From assembly GCF_001006285.1 (NCBI RefSeq), contig NZ_LBBT01000141.1, positions 1-33,707 of the forward strand: a stretch of 33,707 nt of DNA. Reading direction: 5' to 3'. Position 1 is the first letter of the stretch. Each line of letters opens with the position of its first letter. Below, in pieces: positions 17,878 through 25,910 of this stretch. A program made the position numbers and the translations under genes. The DNA comes from Paraclostridium benzoelyticum. GTDB lineage: Bacteria; Bacillota; Clostridia; Peptostreptococcales; Peptostreptococcaceae. Under the pieces are notes generated by a model. That model saw only the letters and a list, made by a program, of their open reading frames with translations. It searched no databases and was not told the origin of the DNA.

Positions 17878-19161
17878 CTACTCATTTATTATATAGCTTT
17901 TATAAATATTGTAATCTTCTTCATCTAAGTCGACAGTTAACTCTATTCCATTTTCCACATACTCAAATTTTTCAATATTGTATTTATTTTTTAATTTATT
18001 AAATATGTCACCTTTATCATATGGAAGCAATAAGTTTACTTTATACGTATTTTCCATTAAGGCATTTTGTATCATATCTATCAATTTATCCATATTAATA
18101 CCTTGCTTAGCAGATATATATACTGTATTTTCTTGATTTTTAGGATAAATATCAAGGTCTAATTTATCAATTTTATTATAGGCCATTATTGTTGGCTTAT
18201 CATTTGCATCTAATTCTTTTAAAACATTTTTAGTTGTATTTTCTTGTATTTCAAAACTATCGTTAGTAGCATCTACTACATGCACTATTAAGTCTGCATA
18301 ATGTACTTCTTCTAATGTAGCTTTAAATGCTTCAACTAAATCATGTGGTAATTTACTTACGAATCCTACTGTATCTACAACTAAAAATTCTCTTTTATTA
18401 GGAAGTAATGCTTTTCTTAGAGTTACATCTAAAGTTGCAAATAGCATATCTTTTGATAAAACTTCTTTTTCAACACTATAATCTTTATGTGTTTTGATAA
18501 GCTCATTTAGCAGTGTAGATTTCCCTGCATTTGTATATCCTACTAATGCAACAATAGGTATATTAGACTTTAATCTTTGTGCCCTTTGCGTATCTCTGTT
18601 TTTCTTAACATCTCTAAGTTCTTGCCTTATATCTGCCATTTTATTTAAGATATGTCTTTTATCAACTTCTAATTTTTGTTCTCCTGGCCCTCTTGTTCCA
18701 ATACCTGCACCAGTTCTACTCATTTCTCCACCCATACCATACAGTCTAGGCATTCTGTATTTTAACTGAGCCAACTCAACTTGTAATTTACCTTCTTTAC
18801 TTAAAGCTCTTTGTGCAAATATATCCAATATTAAAGTTGTTCTGTCTATTACTTTTCTCTGAACTAATTCTTCTATATTTCTTATTTGGGCTCCAGATAA
18901 TTCATCATTGAATATAACAACTGTAGCATCTAGAGATTCACAATAAGCTCTTATCTCTTCTACTTTTCCTTTTCCTATATAAAAAGCAGCCTCTCTAGCT
19001 GGTCTATTTTGAATTATACTCCCTACAACTTCTGCTCCAGCAGCTTTTGCAAGTTCTTTTAATTCTTCCATAGATTCATTAATATCTATATCATCAACTT
19101 TCTTTACATTAGTAGTTATATTTAATCCTACTAACAATGCTTTTTCTACTATTTTATCCAT
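17878..19161 (-). CDS. hflX: GTPase HflX
   Basis: 427-residue ribosome-binding GTPase that splits stalled or stress-inactivated ribosomes. The N-terminal HflX domain includes AAFYIGKGKVEEI and FNDELSGAQIRNIEE, followed by the GPGEQKLEVDKRHI helical linker. The G domain shows G1 GYTNAGKST, G3 DTVGF, G4 NKID and a G5-like SAKQG. A C-terminal domain continues past the G domain, as in Firmicute homologues. GAGGTG precedes the ATG. It heads a short operon with the HEAT-repeat gene. Confidence 0.97.
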   Translation of the reverse strand: MDKIVEKALLVGLNITTNVKKVDDIDINESMEELKELAKAAGAEVVGSIIQNRPAREAAFYIGKGKVEEIRAYCESLDATVVIFNDELSGAQIRNIEELVQRKVIDRTTLILDIFAQRALSKEGKLQVELAQLKYRMPRLYGMGGEMSRTGAGIGTRGPGEQKLEVDKRHILNKMADIRQELRDVKKNRDTQRAQRLKSNIPIVALVGYTNAGKSTLLNELIKTHKDYSVEKEVLSKDMLFATLDVTLRKALLPNKREFLVVDTVGFVSKLPHDLVEAFKATLEEVHYADLIVHVVDATNDSFEIQENTTKNVLKELDANDKPTIMAYNKIDKLDLDIYPKNQENTVYISAKQGINMDKLIDMIQNALMENTYKVNLLLPYDKGDIFNKLKNKYNIEKFEYVENGIELTVDLDEEDYNIYKSYIINE

Positions 19162-19258
19162 TGAAACACCTCATTTAATGTACTTTTTTTTATTATACCA
19201 CTATTGTAATTTTTTAGTATAATTATATTAAAACTCTAAATAATTAGGAGGTACAAGT

Positions 19259-19516
19259 ATGTCTGAGAATTATAAATTTTTTAGAAATGATAAATGTGAA
19301 TACTTTCCTTGTCATAAAGTAAGTAATCCCGATAATTTCAATTGTCTATTTTGCTATTGTCCTTTATATGCTTTAAAAGATGAATGTGGTGGTAACTTTA
19401 AATACACAGATGATGGAATAAAGGATTGTTCTTCTTGTCTAGTTCCTCACAACAAGAAAAGTCATGATTACATAATGAGCAAAATAGGAGATATACTAAA
19501 CTTAGGTAAAAAGTAA
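19259..19516 (+). CDS. Cysteine-rich small-domain protein (PF04071 type)
   Basis: 85-residue protein with eight cysteines (13, 18, 29, 32, 34, 43, 57, 60) and a late histidine in LVPHNKK. The order FFRNDKCEYFPCHK, NFNCLFCYCPLYALKDECGG and DGIKDCSSCLVPH is the signature of the cysteine-rich small domain, a likely zinc-binding module. In other organisms this domain is often found near or fused to cobalamin genes, but no cobalamin gene is in this window. AGGAGGT precedes the ATG and a terminator follows the stop, so it is a single-gene unit divergent from hflX. Confidence 0.9.
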   Translation: MSENYKFFRNDKCEYFPCHKVSNPDNFNCLFCYCPLYALKDECGGNFKYTDDGIKDCSSCLVPHNKKSHDYIMSKIGDILNLGKK

Positions 19517-19533
19517 CCTAAGTAAATATATTT

Positions 19534-19564
19534 TTAAAGGAGTGGTAACTACCACTCCTTTTTA
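19534..19564 (+). terminator. Terminator after Cys-rich small-domain gene
   Basis: 11-bp perfect hairpin (arms AAAGGAGTGGT, 19536-19546, and ACCACTCCTTT, 19551-19561; 4-base loop) ending in a T run on the plus strand. Confidence 0.78.
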
Positions 19565-19605
19565 CACTTAAGAAGTACTTTTTTAATATACTTTCTATAA
19601 GATTC

Positions 19606-20250
19606 TTAGCGACATGAGCGACGCAAATTTTTTATTGTTTTTTTATAAATAAATAACATTAATATACTTATAGAAAATATAATTCCTAATATCAAAATTC
19701 CTTCATGAAGGAAAAATTCTGCAGGTAACATATTTATTACGGGATCTATTGTCGAGTCAAATATCCAATAATCATTATTGAAAAATAATTTATGAAACAT
19801 CTCAAAACTTTTTTCAAAATTTATAATAATTGGGATAGCTATTAAAATAGGCAGTGTTATCAATGTCCATGCACTATATTTTAATATATCTAAGTTTTTG
19901 CATTTAAAACATATATATGCGCCTATCACAACTAATATTAAAGTTATTTTATTTATTATAGCTAAGTTTTGAAATATATTTCGAACTTCTTCAAAGTGAA
20001 TTGTACCTTGTGTCGATGACTCTAATGTCGGCAATTTAAAATTCATTTTTTCATTACTAGTATTATAGTCTATTAAGTAATCATAATTTAGCTTTATCTC
20101 TTCTTCATTCATATCACTTAATATAGGAATATTCAAATAGTTTATATCAAAATAATATATTTGTTTAAATTTAACAGTAAAACTAATAACTGAAGTTATT
20201 ATAAATAAGCTTAATACCAGTGATATTAAAAAACTTAAAATTCTATTCAT
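19606..20250 (-). CDS. DUF1461/TIGR01906-family membrane protein
   Basis: 214-residue integral membrane protein with an N-terminal helix (about 5-25), a large extracytoplasmic segment, two further helices near 92-115 and 123-145 and a final helix near 183-204, then a basic tail. The extracytoplasmic part contains DMNEEEIKLNYDYLIDYN and the block IHFEEVRNIFQNL, which fit the TIGR01906 family of unknown function. It starts 14 bases after the stop of the ABC-F gene and shares its strand, so the two are likely in one operon; no functional link is evident. Confidence 0.78.
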   Translation of the reverse strand: MNRILSFLISLVLSLFIITSVISFTVKFKQIYYFDINYLNIPILSDMNEEEIKLNYDYLIDYNTSNEKMNFKLPTLESSTQGTIHFEEVRNIFQNLAIINKITLILVVIGAYICFKCKNLDILKYSAWTLITLPILIAIPIIINFEKSFEMFHKLFFNNDYWIFDSTIDPVINMLPAEFFLHEGILILGIIFSISILMLFIYKKTIKNLRRSCR

Positions 20251-20264
20251 ATTATTACCCTATA

Positions 20265-21815
20265 TTATACTATTTTAGTTGTGAAATCCTCTATATTCCA
20301 TACATCATCTACTATATCTTCATAGAATTCAGGCTCATGCGATACTAAAAGTACAGTTCCTTTAAATTCTCTTATAGCTTTTTTTAGTTCATCTTTAGCT
20401 TCTACATCTAAATGATTTGTAGGCTCATCTAAAACTAAAAAGTTTATTTGCTTTAACATTAACTTACATAACCTTACTTTAGCTGCTTCTCCTCCACTTA
20501 AAACTCTCATTTGGCTTGTTATATGATCGTTTGTAAGTCCACACTTAGATAATGATTGTCTCACTTCAAAATTAGTAAGACCTGGGTATTCTGCCCATAT
20601 TTCATCCATTGGAGTGTTACTATTTTCTCTTGAACTTTCTTGCTCAAAATATCCAACTTCTAGATAATCACCTAACTCAACTTTTCCATCAAAAGGCTTT
20701 ATTATTCCTAAAAGAGTTTTTAAAAGAGTAGACTTTCCTATACCATTCATACCTCTTAAAGCAATCTTTTGATTTCTCTCTAATGTAAAGTTAAGAGGTT
20801 TTGTTAGTGCTTCATCATACCCTAATACTAAATCTTCAGTTGTGAATACAAATCTACTAGAAGCTCTTGACTCGTTAAACTTGAATGTAGGCTTTATCTT
20901 CTCCTTTGGTCTTTCTAAAATTTCCATTTTATCAAGTTGTTTTTGTCTACTATTTGCCATACCACGAGTTGCAACTCTAGCCTTATTTCTAGCAACAAAG
21001 TCTTCTAATCTCTTTCTTTCTTCTATTTGCTTTTCATAAGCTTGTTCTTCTTGTCTTTTCTTTATATCTCTAAGTCTTTCGAACTCATCATAGTTTCCTT
21101 TGTATCTATTAAGTTCTCCATTTTCCATATGGTAAATTACATTACATGTGTCATTTATAAACGGTACATCGTGTGATACTAATATAAAACTATTTTCATA
21201 TTCTTGTAAATATCTTGTTAACCAAGCTATATGTTCTACGTCTAAATAGTTAGTAGGCTCGTCTAATATAAGTATTACAGGGTTCTCTAAAAGTAGTTTT
21301 GTCAGTAAAACCTTAGTTCTTTGACCTCCACTTAAATCAGTTACATCTTTATCTAAACCTATTTCCCCAAGACCTAATCCATTAGCAATTTCTTGTATTT
21401 TTGCATCAATCATATAAAAACCACTATTTTCTAAAATAGTTTGAATTTCTGCAGTACCTTCCATTAACTTTGTCATTTCATCTTCGTCAGCTTCACCCAT
21501 TTTATCATACATAGATATCATTTCTTGTTCTAAGTCAAACATAGGTTTAAAAGCATCTCTTAAAACTTCTCTTATTGATTTTCCTTTTGTTAATACTGTA
21601 TGTTGGTCTAAGTACCCTACCGTTACCCTCGATGACCATTTTATATTTCCAGCATCTGGCATAAGTTTTTTTGTTATTATATTTAAAAATGTAGATTTTC
21701 CTTCTCCATTCGCTCCTATAAGAGCAATGTGTTCGCCCTTTCTAAGTCTAAACGACACATTTTCAAGTATAGTTCTTCCACCAAATCCATGGCTAACATT
21801 TTCAACAACTAGCAT
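20265..21815 (-). CDS. ABC-F family ATPase (YkpA/YbiT-like)
   Basis: 516-residue cytoplasmic protein with two ABC nucleotide-binding domains and no membrane part. First domain: Walker A GANGEGKST (34-42), signature LSGGQRTKVLL, Walker B VILILDEPTN. Second domain: Walker A GMNGIGKST, signature LSGGEAAKVRL, Walker B NFLVLDEPTN. Between them lies the charged coiled interdomain linker rich in Arg, Lys and Glu (about 240-310) that contacts the ribosome. The length and lack of long C-terminal extension fit housekeeping YkpA/YbiT translation factors more than the antibiotic-resistance branches, but that distinction was made by eye. The long hairpin at 21907-21966 separates it from the phospholipase-like gene upstream. 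Confidence 0.93.
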   Translation of the reverse strand: MLVVENVSHGFGGRTILENVSFRLRKGEHIALIGANGEGKSTFLNIITKKLMPDAGNIKWSSRVTVGYLDQHTVLTKGKSIREVLRDAFKPMFDLEQEMISMYDKMGEADEDEMTKLMEGTAEIQTILENSGFYMIDAKIQEIANGLGLGEIGLDKDVTDLSGGQRTKVLLTKLLLENPVILILDEPTNYLDVEHIAWLTRYLQEYENSFILVSHDVPFINDTCNVIYHMENGELNRYKGNYDEFERLRDIKKRQEEQAYEKQIEERKRLEDFVARNKARVATRGMANSRQKQLDKMEILERPKEKIKPTFKFNESRASSRFVFTTEDLVLGYDEALTKPLNFTLERNQKIALRGMNGIGKSTLLKTLLGIIKPFDGKVELGDYLEVGYFEQESSRENSNTPMDEIWAEYPGLTNFEVRQSLSKCGLTNDHITSQMRVLSGGEAAKVRLCKLMLKQINFLVLDEPTNHLDVEAKDELKKAIREFKGTVLLVSHEPEFYEDIVDDVWNIEDFTTKIV

Positions 21816-21906
21816 CTAAACACCTCTTCTAATTTTATTATCTATAACATAATATCTTCTTTTCTTAATCTAATCAAGTAATACAAATATTTTCATGTAT
21901 TTTACC

Positions 21907-21966
21907 ATATATTTAGCAATGAATAAAGCCCTCTTACAAGAGGGCTTTATTCATTGCTAAATATAT
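21907..21966 (-). terminator. Terminator with perfect 27-bp stem overlapping a stop codon
   Basis: Arms 21907-21933 and 21940-21966 are perfect reverse complements of 27 bases around a six-base loop. The G+C core (GCCCTC/GAGGGC) with a TTTATT tract behind it looks like a normal intrinsic terminator for the phospholipase-like gene, but the stem continues through its stop codon and last codons (IFSNE). The extra length is unusual. Confidence 0.85.
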
Positions 21967-22657
21967 CATCAAAAAACATTGTCAAAAATCCAGCTGTTGT
22001 TTTTTGCGCTAATGGTAAGCATTTAGTTGATAACATATAAAACTTATTTTTTAAATCATTTACATTTTCATACATTTTATCATAGTTCATAGCTTGTGTC
22101 GCATTATAATTGATATATTCTTCTACACTATTTTTTTGAATCATTCCATCTTTTGCTCTTAATCTTGGTATAGACATATAATTATTTTTTATATACACTT
22201 CAAATTGCCTATGATTGTCTAAAAGCTTCCCTTTAGCATGTTGAGGTATAGTTAAATCTTGAAGTACATGGCATGATGCTCCAAAATAAAATAAGCTAAG
22301 TTCAAATTTATCTAAAGCAAAAAACTTTAAAGCTTTATTATAATACTTATTTATTAAAGTAAATGCATTTTCTTCATATCCAAACTTTCCTCTTTTTACA
22401 TATGGATTGTAAAAGTGATGATAACTTTTAAAATCCTGATCTGCCCATATTAAGCCTTTGTTTATTTGAGGCAAATATGCTTTAAAAAATTTATATTGTG
22501 TAATGTGTCCTTCATTTTTCAATATTTCTAATGCATTTGTTTGTATAAAAATGTGAACTTCACAATCTGTAGTTATTATACTTTTTTTTACGGGATTTAC
22601 TACTTTAAAAGTTCCTGTTAGAGCTTTTCCATAAACATTTTCTATTCTTTTTCTCAT
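21947..22657 (-). CDS. Zinc-dependent phospholipase C-like protein, no signal peptide
   Basis: 236 residues from the ATG at 22657 (AGGTGA upstream; a GTG at 22666 would overlap that site). Numbered from that GTG, the zinc-ligand pattern of the PLC/alpha-toxin family is visible: H38 (CEVHIF), D76 or D78 (WADQD), H83/H84 (YHHFYNP), then H133, D137, H143, H152 and E156 in CHVLQDLTIPQHAKGK and NHRQFE, spaced nearly as in alpha-toxin (H126, D130, H136, H148, E152). There is no signal peptide, so the N-terminal Trp that becomes a zinc ligand in secreted enzymes cannot be generated, and there is no C-terminal C2/PLAT membrane-binding domain. It may act inside the cell or spore; activity is unproven. 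Confidence 0.82.
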   Translation of the reverse strand: MRKRIENVYGKALTGTFKVVNPVKKSIITTDCEVHIFIQTNALEILKNEGHITQYKFFKAYLPQINKGLIWADQDFKSYHHFYNPYVKRGKFGYEENAFTLINKYYNKALKFFALDKFELSLFYFGASCHVLQDLTIPQHAKGKLLDNHRQFEVYIKNNYMSIPRLRAKDGMIQKNSVEEYINYNATQAMNYDKMYENVNDLKNKFYMLSTKCLPLAQKTTAGFLTMFFDDIFSNE

Positions 22658-22753
22658 CGTAATCACCTGATAGTTGAATTTACAACCTAAATTTTATTTC
22701 GATATTAACAATATATTACTTTTTTTAATATTTGTTAACCTTTATATTTATTT

Positions 22754-23566
22754 TTAATTCTTATTTTCTGTATCTTTTAAGTATGTTTCTAATCCATCTG
22801 CTACACTTTGCATCATTTTTCTTTGATATTCAGGGTTAGACATCATTAAGTCTTCATTATAATTGCTCATAAATCCCATTTCTATCAGTACTACAGGAAC
22901 TTTAGACCAATTAAATCCAGTTAAATCATTTCTTTCAAATATTCCATTTACCTGTATGTTTTCTTTCACTAATGCATTTTTTATATATAATGCACACTTA
23001 TTACTATCTTCAAAAATTTTAGATGTGTATTGTCCATCTTTTTGAGGAATCAAAATAGATGCACCAGTTTTTCCAGAATTATCTAAACTATCTGCGTGAA
23101 CTCTTATAACCATATCTGCATTTTTATTATTAGCTAATATAGCTCTTTCTGCATTACTTATATTTACATCATGGCGCTCTCTTGTCATTACAACATTATA
23201 ACCTTTATTCTCTAAAATATGCTTTAAAACTATTGATGCCTCTAGATTTAGCTTATATTCAGGTTTTTTAGTTGCTATTCCAGTTGCTCCGGATGAAACT
23301 CTAGCTTTTTTAGAACTTGATCCAGGTGCCACTGGCTCTAAATTAGGATCTCCTTTTTCTTGATGCCCTGGGTCTATACATATTGTGTATTCACTATTCT
23401 TTTTAACTCTTTTATTTTCATCTTCTTTTTTATTTTCTTTTTCAGTTATATTGTTTTTACTTATAAAATTAGTAGATTTATATAAATTTTTTGCAGGGTT
23501 TGATGTTCCTATAAATATGACACCTATAGCTATTATAGAAACTATAAAAAGTCTATAATTCTTCAT
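22754..23566 (-). CDS. N-acetylmuramoyl-L-alanine amidase (Amidase_3)
   Basis: 270 residues from the ATG at 23566 (GGAGATAGAC upstream; the earlier in-frame ATG at 23608 lacks a site). A signal/anchor helix spans about residues 5-22, then a Lys/Glu/Asn-rich linker to about 58, then the zinc amidase catalytic domain. Metal ligands and catalytic residues are H68 (IDPGHQ), E109 (LNLEASI), H157 (IRVHADS) and E229 (LIEMGFMSN). It cleaves the amide between MurNAc and the stem peptide outside the membrane. There is no SH3, LysM or choline-binding module. Divergent from the unknown gene at 23720. It could be a vegetative or a sporulation/germination amidase; nearby sporulation genes make the second possible. 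Confidence 0.94.
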   Translation of the reverse strand: MKNYRLFIVSIIAIGVIFIGTSNPAKNLYKSTNFISKNNITEKENKKEDENKRVKKNSEYTICIDPGHQEKGDPNLEPVAPGSSSKKARVSSGATGIATKKPEYKLNLEASIVLKHILENKGYNVVMTRERHDVNISNAERAILANNKNADMVIRVHADSLDNSGKTGASILIPQKDGQYTSKIFEDSNKCALYIKNALVKENIQVNGIFERNDLTGFNWSKVPVVLIEMGFMSNYNEDLMMSNPEYQRKMMQSVADGLETYLKDTENKN

Positions 23567-23719
23567 GTCTATCTCCTCTCTATTAAAGTATATATATAAT
23601 TTAAACAATAGGCTTTGTTTTTATGTAAATTAATGATAATTACAATTAATTTATTTTATAGTTGTTTGTATTTAAATAGTCTCATATATATTTTATATAT
23701 ACGTATTTTGGAGGTTAAT

Positions 23720-24046
23720 ATGTCTAAAGTAAATAGAGGCAACAATGATAAGCCAAGACTTTGTCGGTTTGGGTATGTAGATTATATAGTTTTAGCATCT
23801 AGTTTAGCTATAGCTGTTGCAGAAGAAGTTGATGCAACTGATTTAAATATACTTGCCAGTTTTTTTGCTACTTTTTCAGATGAACTTGCGCTAATAGCTG
23901 CAGTTAAAGAAGGCTGTACTCCAGATTCAGATTCTAATTCTTCTGAAGAAATTACCTTTGTTCCTCCCGTTCCAGCCACAGGTGGGTCTCGATCAAAATC
24001 TAAAGTAAAAAAAAGAAAAAAAGTAAAAAAATATAAAAAAATTTAA
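23720..24046 (+). CDS. Unknown small protein with helical core and basic Lys tail
   Basis: 108 residues from the ATG at 23720, with GGAGGT 6 bases upstream; the longer open frame from 23615 has no ribosome site. Residues 19-63 form an alternating hydrophobic/acidic helical block (YVDYIVLASSLAIAVAEEVD then DLNILASFFATFSDELALIA), followed by an acidic Ser/Asp stretch (68-78), a proline-glycine hinge (VPPVPATGG) and a very basic C-terminus rich in Lys and Arg (90-108). I know no function. Small clostridial proteins with a similar 45-residue helical block exist (recalled, not searched). The basic tail is coded by a long A-rich tract. The gene is flanked by an amidase and a SpoIVB-like protease, which hints at, but does not prove, a spore or envelope role. 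A terminator follows. Confidence 0.78.
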   Translation: MSKVNRGNNDKPRLCRFGYVDYIVLASSLAIAVAEEVDATDLNILASFFATFSDELALIAAVKEGCTPDSDSNSSEEITFVPPVPATGGSRSKSKVKKRKKVKKYKKI

Positions 24047-24086
24047 ATCACCTAAAATACTTAATTTTAGGTGATTATTTTTATAT
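24046..24086 (+). terminator. Terminator after the unknown gene at 23720
   Basis: 13-bp perfect hairpin, arms AATCACCTAAAAT (24046-24058) and ATTTTAGGTGATT (24064-24076), followed by TATTTTTAT. Stem begins at the stop codon. Confidence 0.75.
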
Positions 24087-24206
24087 TTTGAAAACAATGG
24101 TTTTATTGTGTCTGTTTTCTACGGATTAAAATTTTTATCCTGCACAATCTAATATTAAAGAAGCACCATTAATCATCAAAGACTCTATCAGAAAGAAGGT
24201 GTTTTA

Positions 24207-25160
24207 ATGAATCTTAAAAAATGTTTTTTAACAACATTTTTAATATATTTTCTGTCAATAGGATTTATTTATTCAGAACCTACAACAAAAAATGATTCTA
24301 ATTATTTAATACCTATTGGTAATATAACGCAAATAGATGCTGAATTGCAATATCTTATGGTTAGAAATAATTTTACTGATTCTTCATTTAAAATAGGAGA
24401 TTCATTAGTATCAATAAATAATAATGAGATAAAAAATTATTCAGATTTTTCTAGTTTGCTAAATACATTATCAGAAAATGAAAATATCAAGGTTCAAGTA
24501 TTAAGAAATAATGAAAAAATAGATATTGATACTAATAAAGAAATTTTAGAAAAAATAAATTTCAATAATATAGTATCTGGATTTGCTACTTTAACATATG
24601 TAAATCCACAGAATAATAATTTTGGAGCAGTTGCTCATCCCATAAGTGTTGGATTTAATAAAAATTTACCTATTAAAAATGGATATATCTCTTCAACATC
24701 TAATTTAACAATAGATAAATCATATAAAGGAACAGTAGGTTGCATCAATGGTGAAAAAAATGAATTTATAGGAGATTTTAAAGATAACTCTAGTTTTGGA
24801 ATAAAAGGAACCATCCATAAATTAGATTTATCTAAATTTAAACAATATAAAATTGCTCAATTAGGAGAGGTTAAAACCGGAAAAGCTTCAATTCTTTTGC
24901 AAACTTCAAATGGAGAACCTAGAGAATATGAAATTAATATATTAAATATAAAGAAACAAAGAAATCCTGAGTCTAAAACTTTTAAAATAGAAATTATAGA
25001 TAAAGAACTATTACAGTTAACTGGAGGTATAGTTCAAGGTATGAGTGGTACTCCAATAGTCCAAGATGATAAAATCATAGGTGCAGTATCACATGCAATT
25101 GAAAATAATCCTGCTACTGGATATGGAGTCTATATAGGTTGGATGTTAGAGGGAGAATAA
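24207..25160 (+). CDS. SpoIVB-like S55 serine peptidase (SpoIVB paralogue)
   Basis: 317 residues with an N-terminal signal/anchor helix (about 7-22), a PDZ-like domain (about 45-105; SFKIGDSLVSINNNEIKNYSD) and the SpoIVB S55 peptidase domain (about 118-315). The catalytic residues fit: H144 (AVAHPIS), D265 (IEIIDKELL) and S280 (GIVQGMSGTP); the 15-residue distance between D265 and S280 equals that of D363-S378 in Bacillus SpoIVB. The conserved end reads GAVSHAIENNPATGYGVYIGWML. At 317 residues it is shorter than Bacillus SpoIVB (about 425), and it is not beside spo0A, the usual neighbour, so it is probably a second copy of the SpoIVB2 kind. In Bacillus SpoIVB cleaves SpoIVFA to trigger SigK activation. 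A GAAGGTG site precedes the ATG. Confidence 0.9.
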   Translation: MNLKKCFLTTFLIYFLSIGFIYSEPTTKNDSNYLIPIGNITQIDAELQYLMVRNNFTDSSFKIGDSLVSINNNEIKNYSDFSSLLNTLSENENIKVQVLRNNEKIDIDTNKEILEKINFNNIVSGFATLTYVNPQNNNFGAVAHPISVGFNKNLPIKNGYISSTSNLTIDKSYKGTVGCINGEKNEFIGDFKDNSSFGIKGTIHKLDLSKFKQYKIAQLGEVKTGKASILLQTSNGEPREYEINILNIKKQRNPESKTFKIEIIDKELLQLTGGIVQGMSGTPIVQDDKIIGAVSHAIENNPATGYGVYIGWMLEGE

Positions 25161-25173
25161 TCTCCCTCTTTTA
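25147..25173 (+). terminator. Short terminator at the SpoIVB-like stop codon
   Basis: Perfect 9-bp stem (arms AGAGGGAGA, 25148-25156, and TCTCCCTCT, 25161-25169) with loop ATAA containing the stop codon, then a T run. It sits between convergent genes and includes the final three codons of the protease gene. Confidence 0.62.
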
Positions 25174-25869
25174 GTTTGATTTATTTATATTTTTATTAGG
25201 AATAACATTAACTATATCTTTTTCTGGAACATTTACATAGCTTTGTGGAACATCACCTACAATTACAGTTTCACATATAGGAATTTGAGTTTTAACTTCT
25301 TTAGTAGACGTTGTAAGTGGTACTACTACTTTTACTTGTGTTTTTGCTTTTAAGTAAATTCTATGCCTTGTTTGATTTATTCCTGAAGACTCAAAATCAG
25401 TCCCAAAGTCTACATATACATTTCCTATAGGTTCTATAGATACTTTTATTTTAGGCCCATATTTTGCTAAAAGTGGACTTCCTAATGCAGTTCCTATAGG
25501 TATGTATGTTGACGTAGTTTTAATTTTTTTCATTTCTGACTGTATTTCTAGTGCAACTTGTGAAGCTATTTCATTCATAGCGATAGAATTTGCTTGCATC
25601 ATTGTTATCTTTCCGCTTTCTCCAGTCTTTACATTTATTAAATCTTCATACTTAACACTGTTATCTATAACACTTGCAACAGCTTTATTTATAGATTTAT
25701 TAGCAAGTTCTTCTGCTTTTGTTTCTGCTATAACAGTAATAGTTGGTCTTAATTTATTATCTATGTATATAAATGTTCCTATTAATGTCGATACTAAAAA
25801 AATTATTATAAACATTATTATATTCTTTTTAATTTTTTGTTTTCTTCTTTGAACTAATATTTTTTTCAT
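25171..25869 (-). CDS. yunB: Sporulation protein YunB
   Basis: 232 residues. A basic N-terminus (MKKILVQRRKQKIKK) precedes one transmembrane helix (about 17-36), then an extracytoplasmic domain with LRPTITVIAETKAEELANKSINKAV, the Asn-Ser-Ile-Ala-Met-Asn region, GTALGSPLLAKYGPKIKVSIEPIGNVYVDFGTDFES (spanning about 125-160) and a late strand block NQTRHRIYLKAKTQVKVVVPL. This pattern is the YunB family, mother-cell SigE-dependent in Bacillus and needed for efficient sporulation there, though its mechanism is unknown. It lies convergent to the SpoIVB-like gene and 41 bases after tyrS; its ribosome site lies in the tyrS terminator stem. Confidence 0.92.
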   Translation of the reverse strand: MKKILVQRRKQKIKKNIIMFIIIFLVSTLIGTFIYIDNKLRPTITVIAETKAEELANKSINKAVASVIDNSVKYEDLINVKTGESGKITMMQANSIAMNEIASQVALEIQSEMKKIKTTSTYIPIGTALGSPLLAKYGPKIKVSIEPIGNVYVDFGTDFESSGINQTRHRIYLKAKTQVKVVVPLTTSTKEVKTQIPICETVIVGDVPQSYVNVPEKDIVNVIPNKNINKSN

Positions 25870-25908
25870 AAAAAGCCCCCCTTACTATATTATGTAAGGA
25901 GGGCTTAT
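25870..25908 (-). terminator. tyrS terminator whose stem contains the yunB ribosome site
   Basis: Arms AAGCCCCCCTTAC (25873-25885) and GTAAGGAGGGCTT (25894-25906) pair with one mismatch; on the minus strand a T5 tract follows, at the yunB start codon. The second arm, read on the minus strand, is AAGGGGGG, 9 bases before the yunB ATG, so hairpin formation would mask the yunB ribosome site. Confidence 0.78.
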
Positions 25909-25910
25909 AA

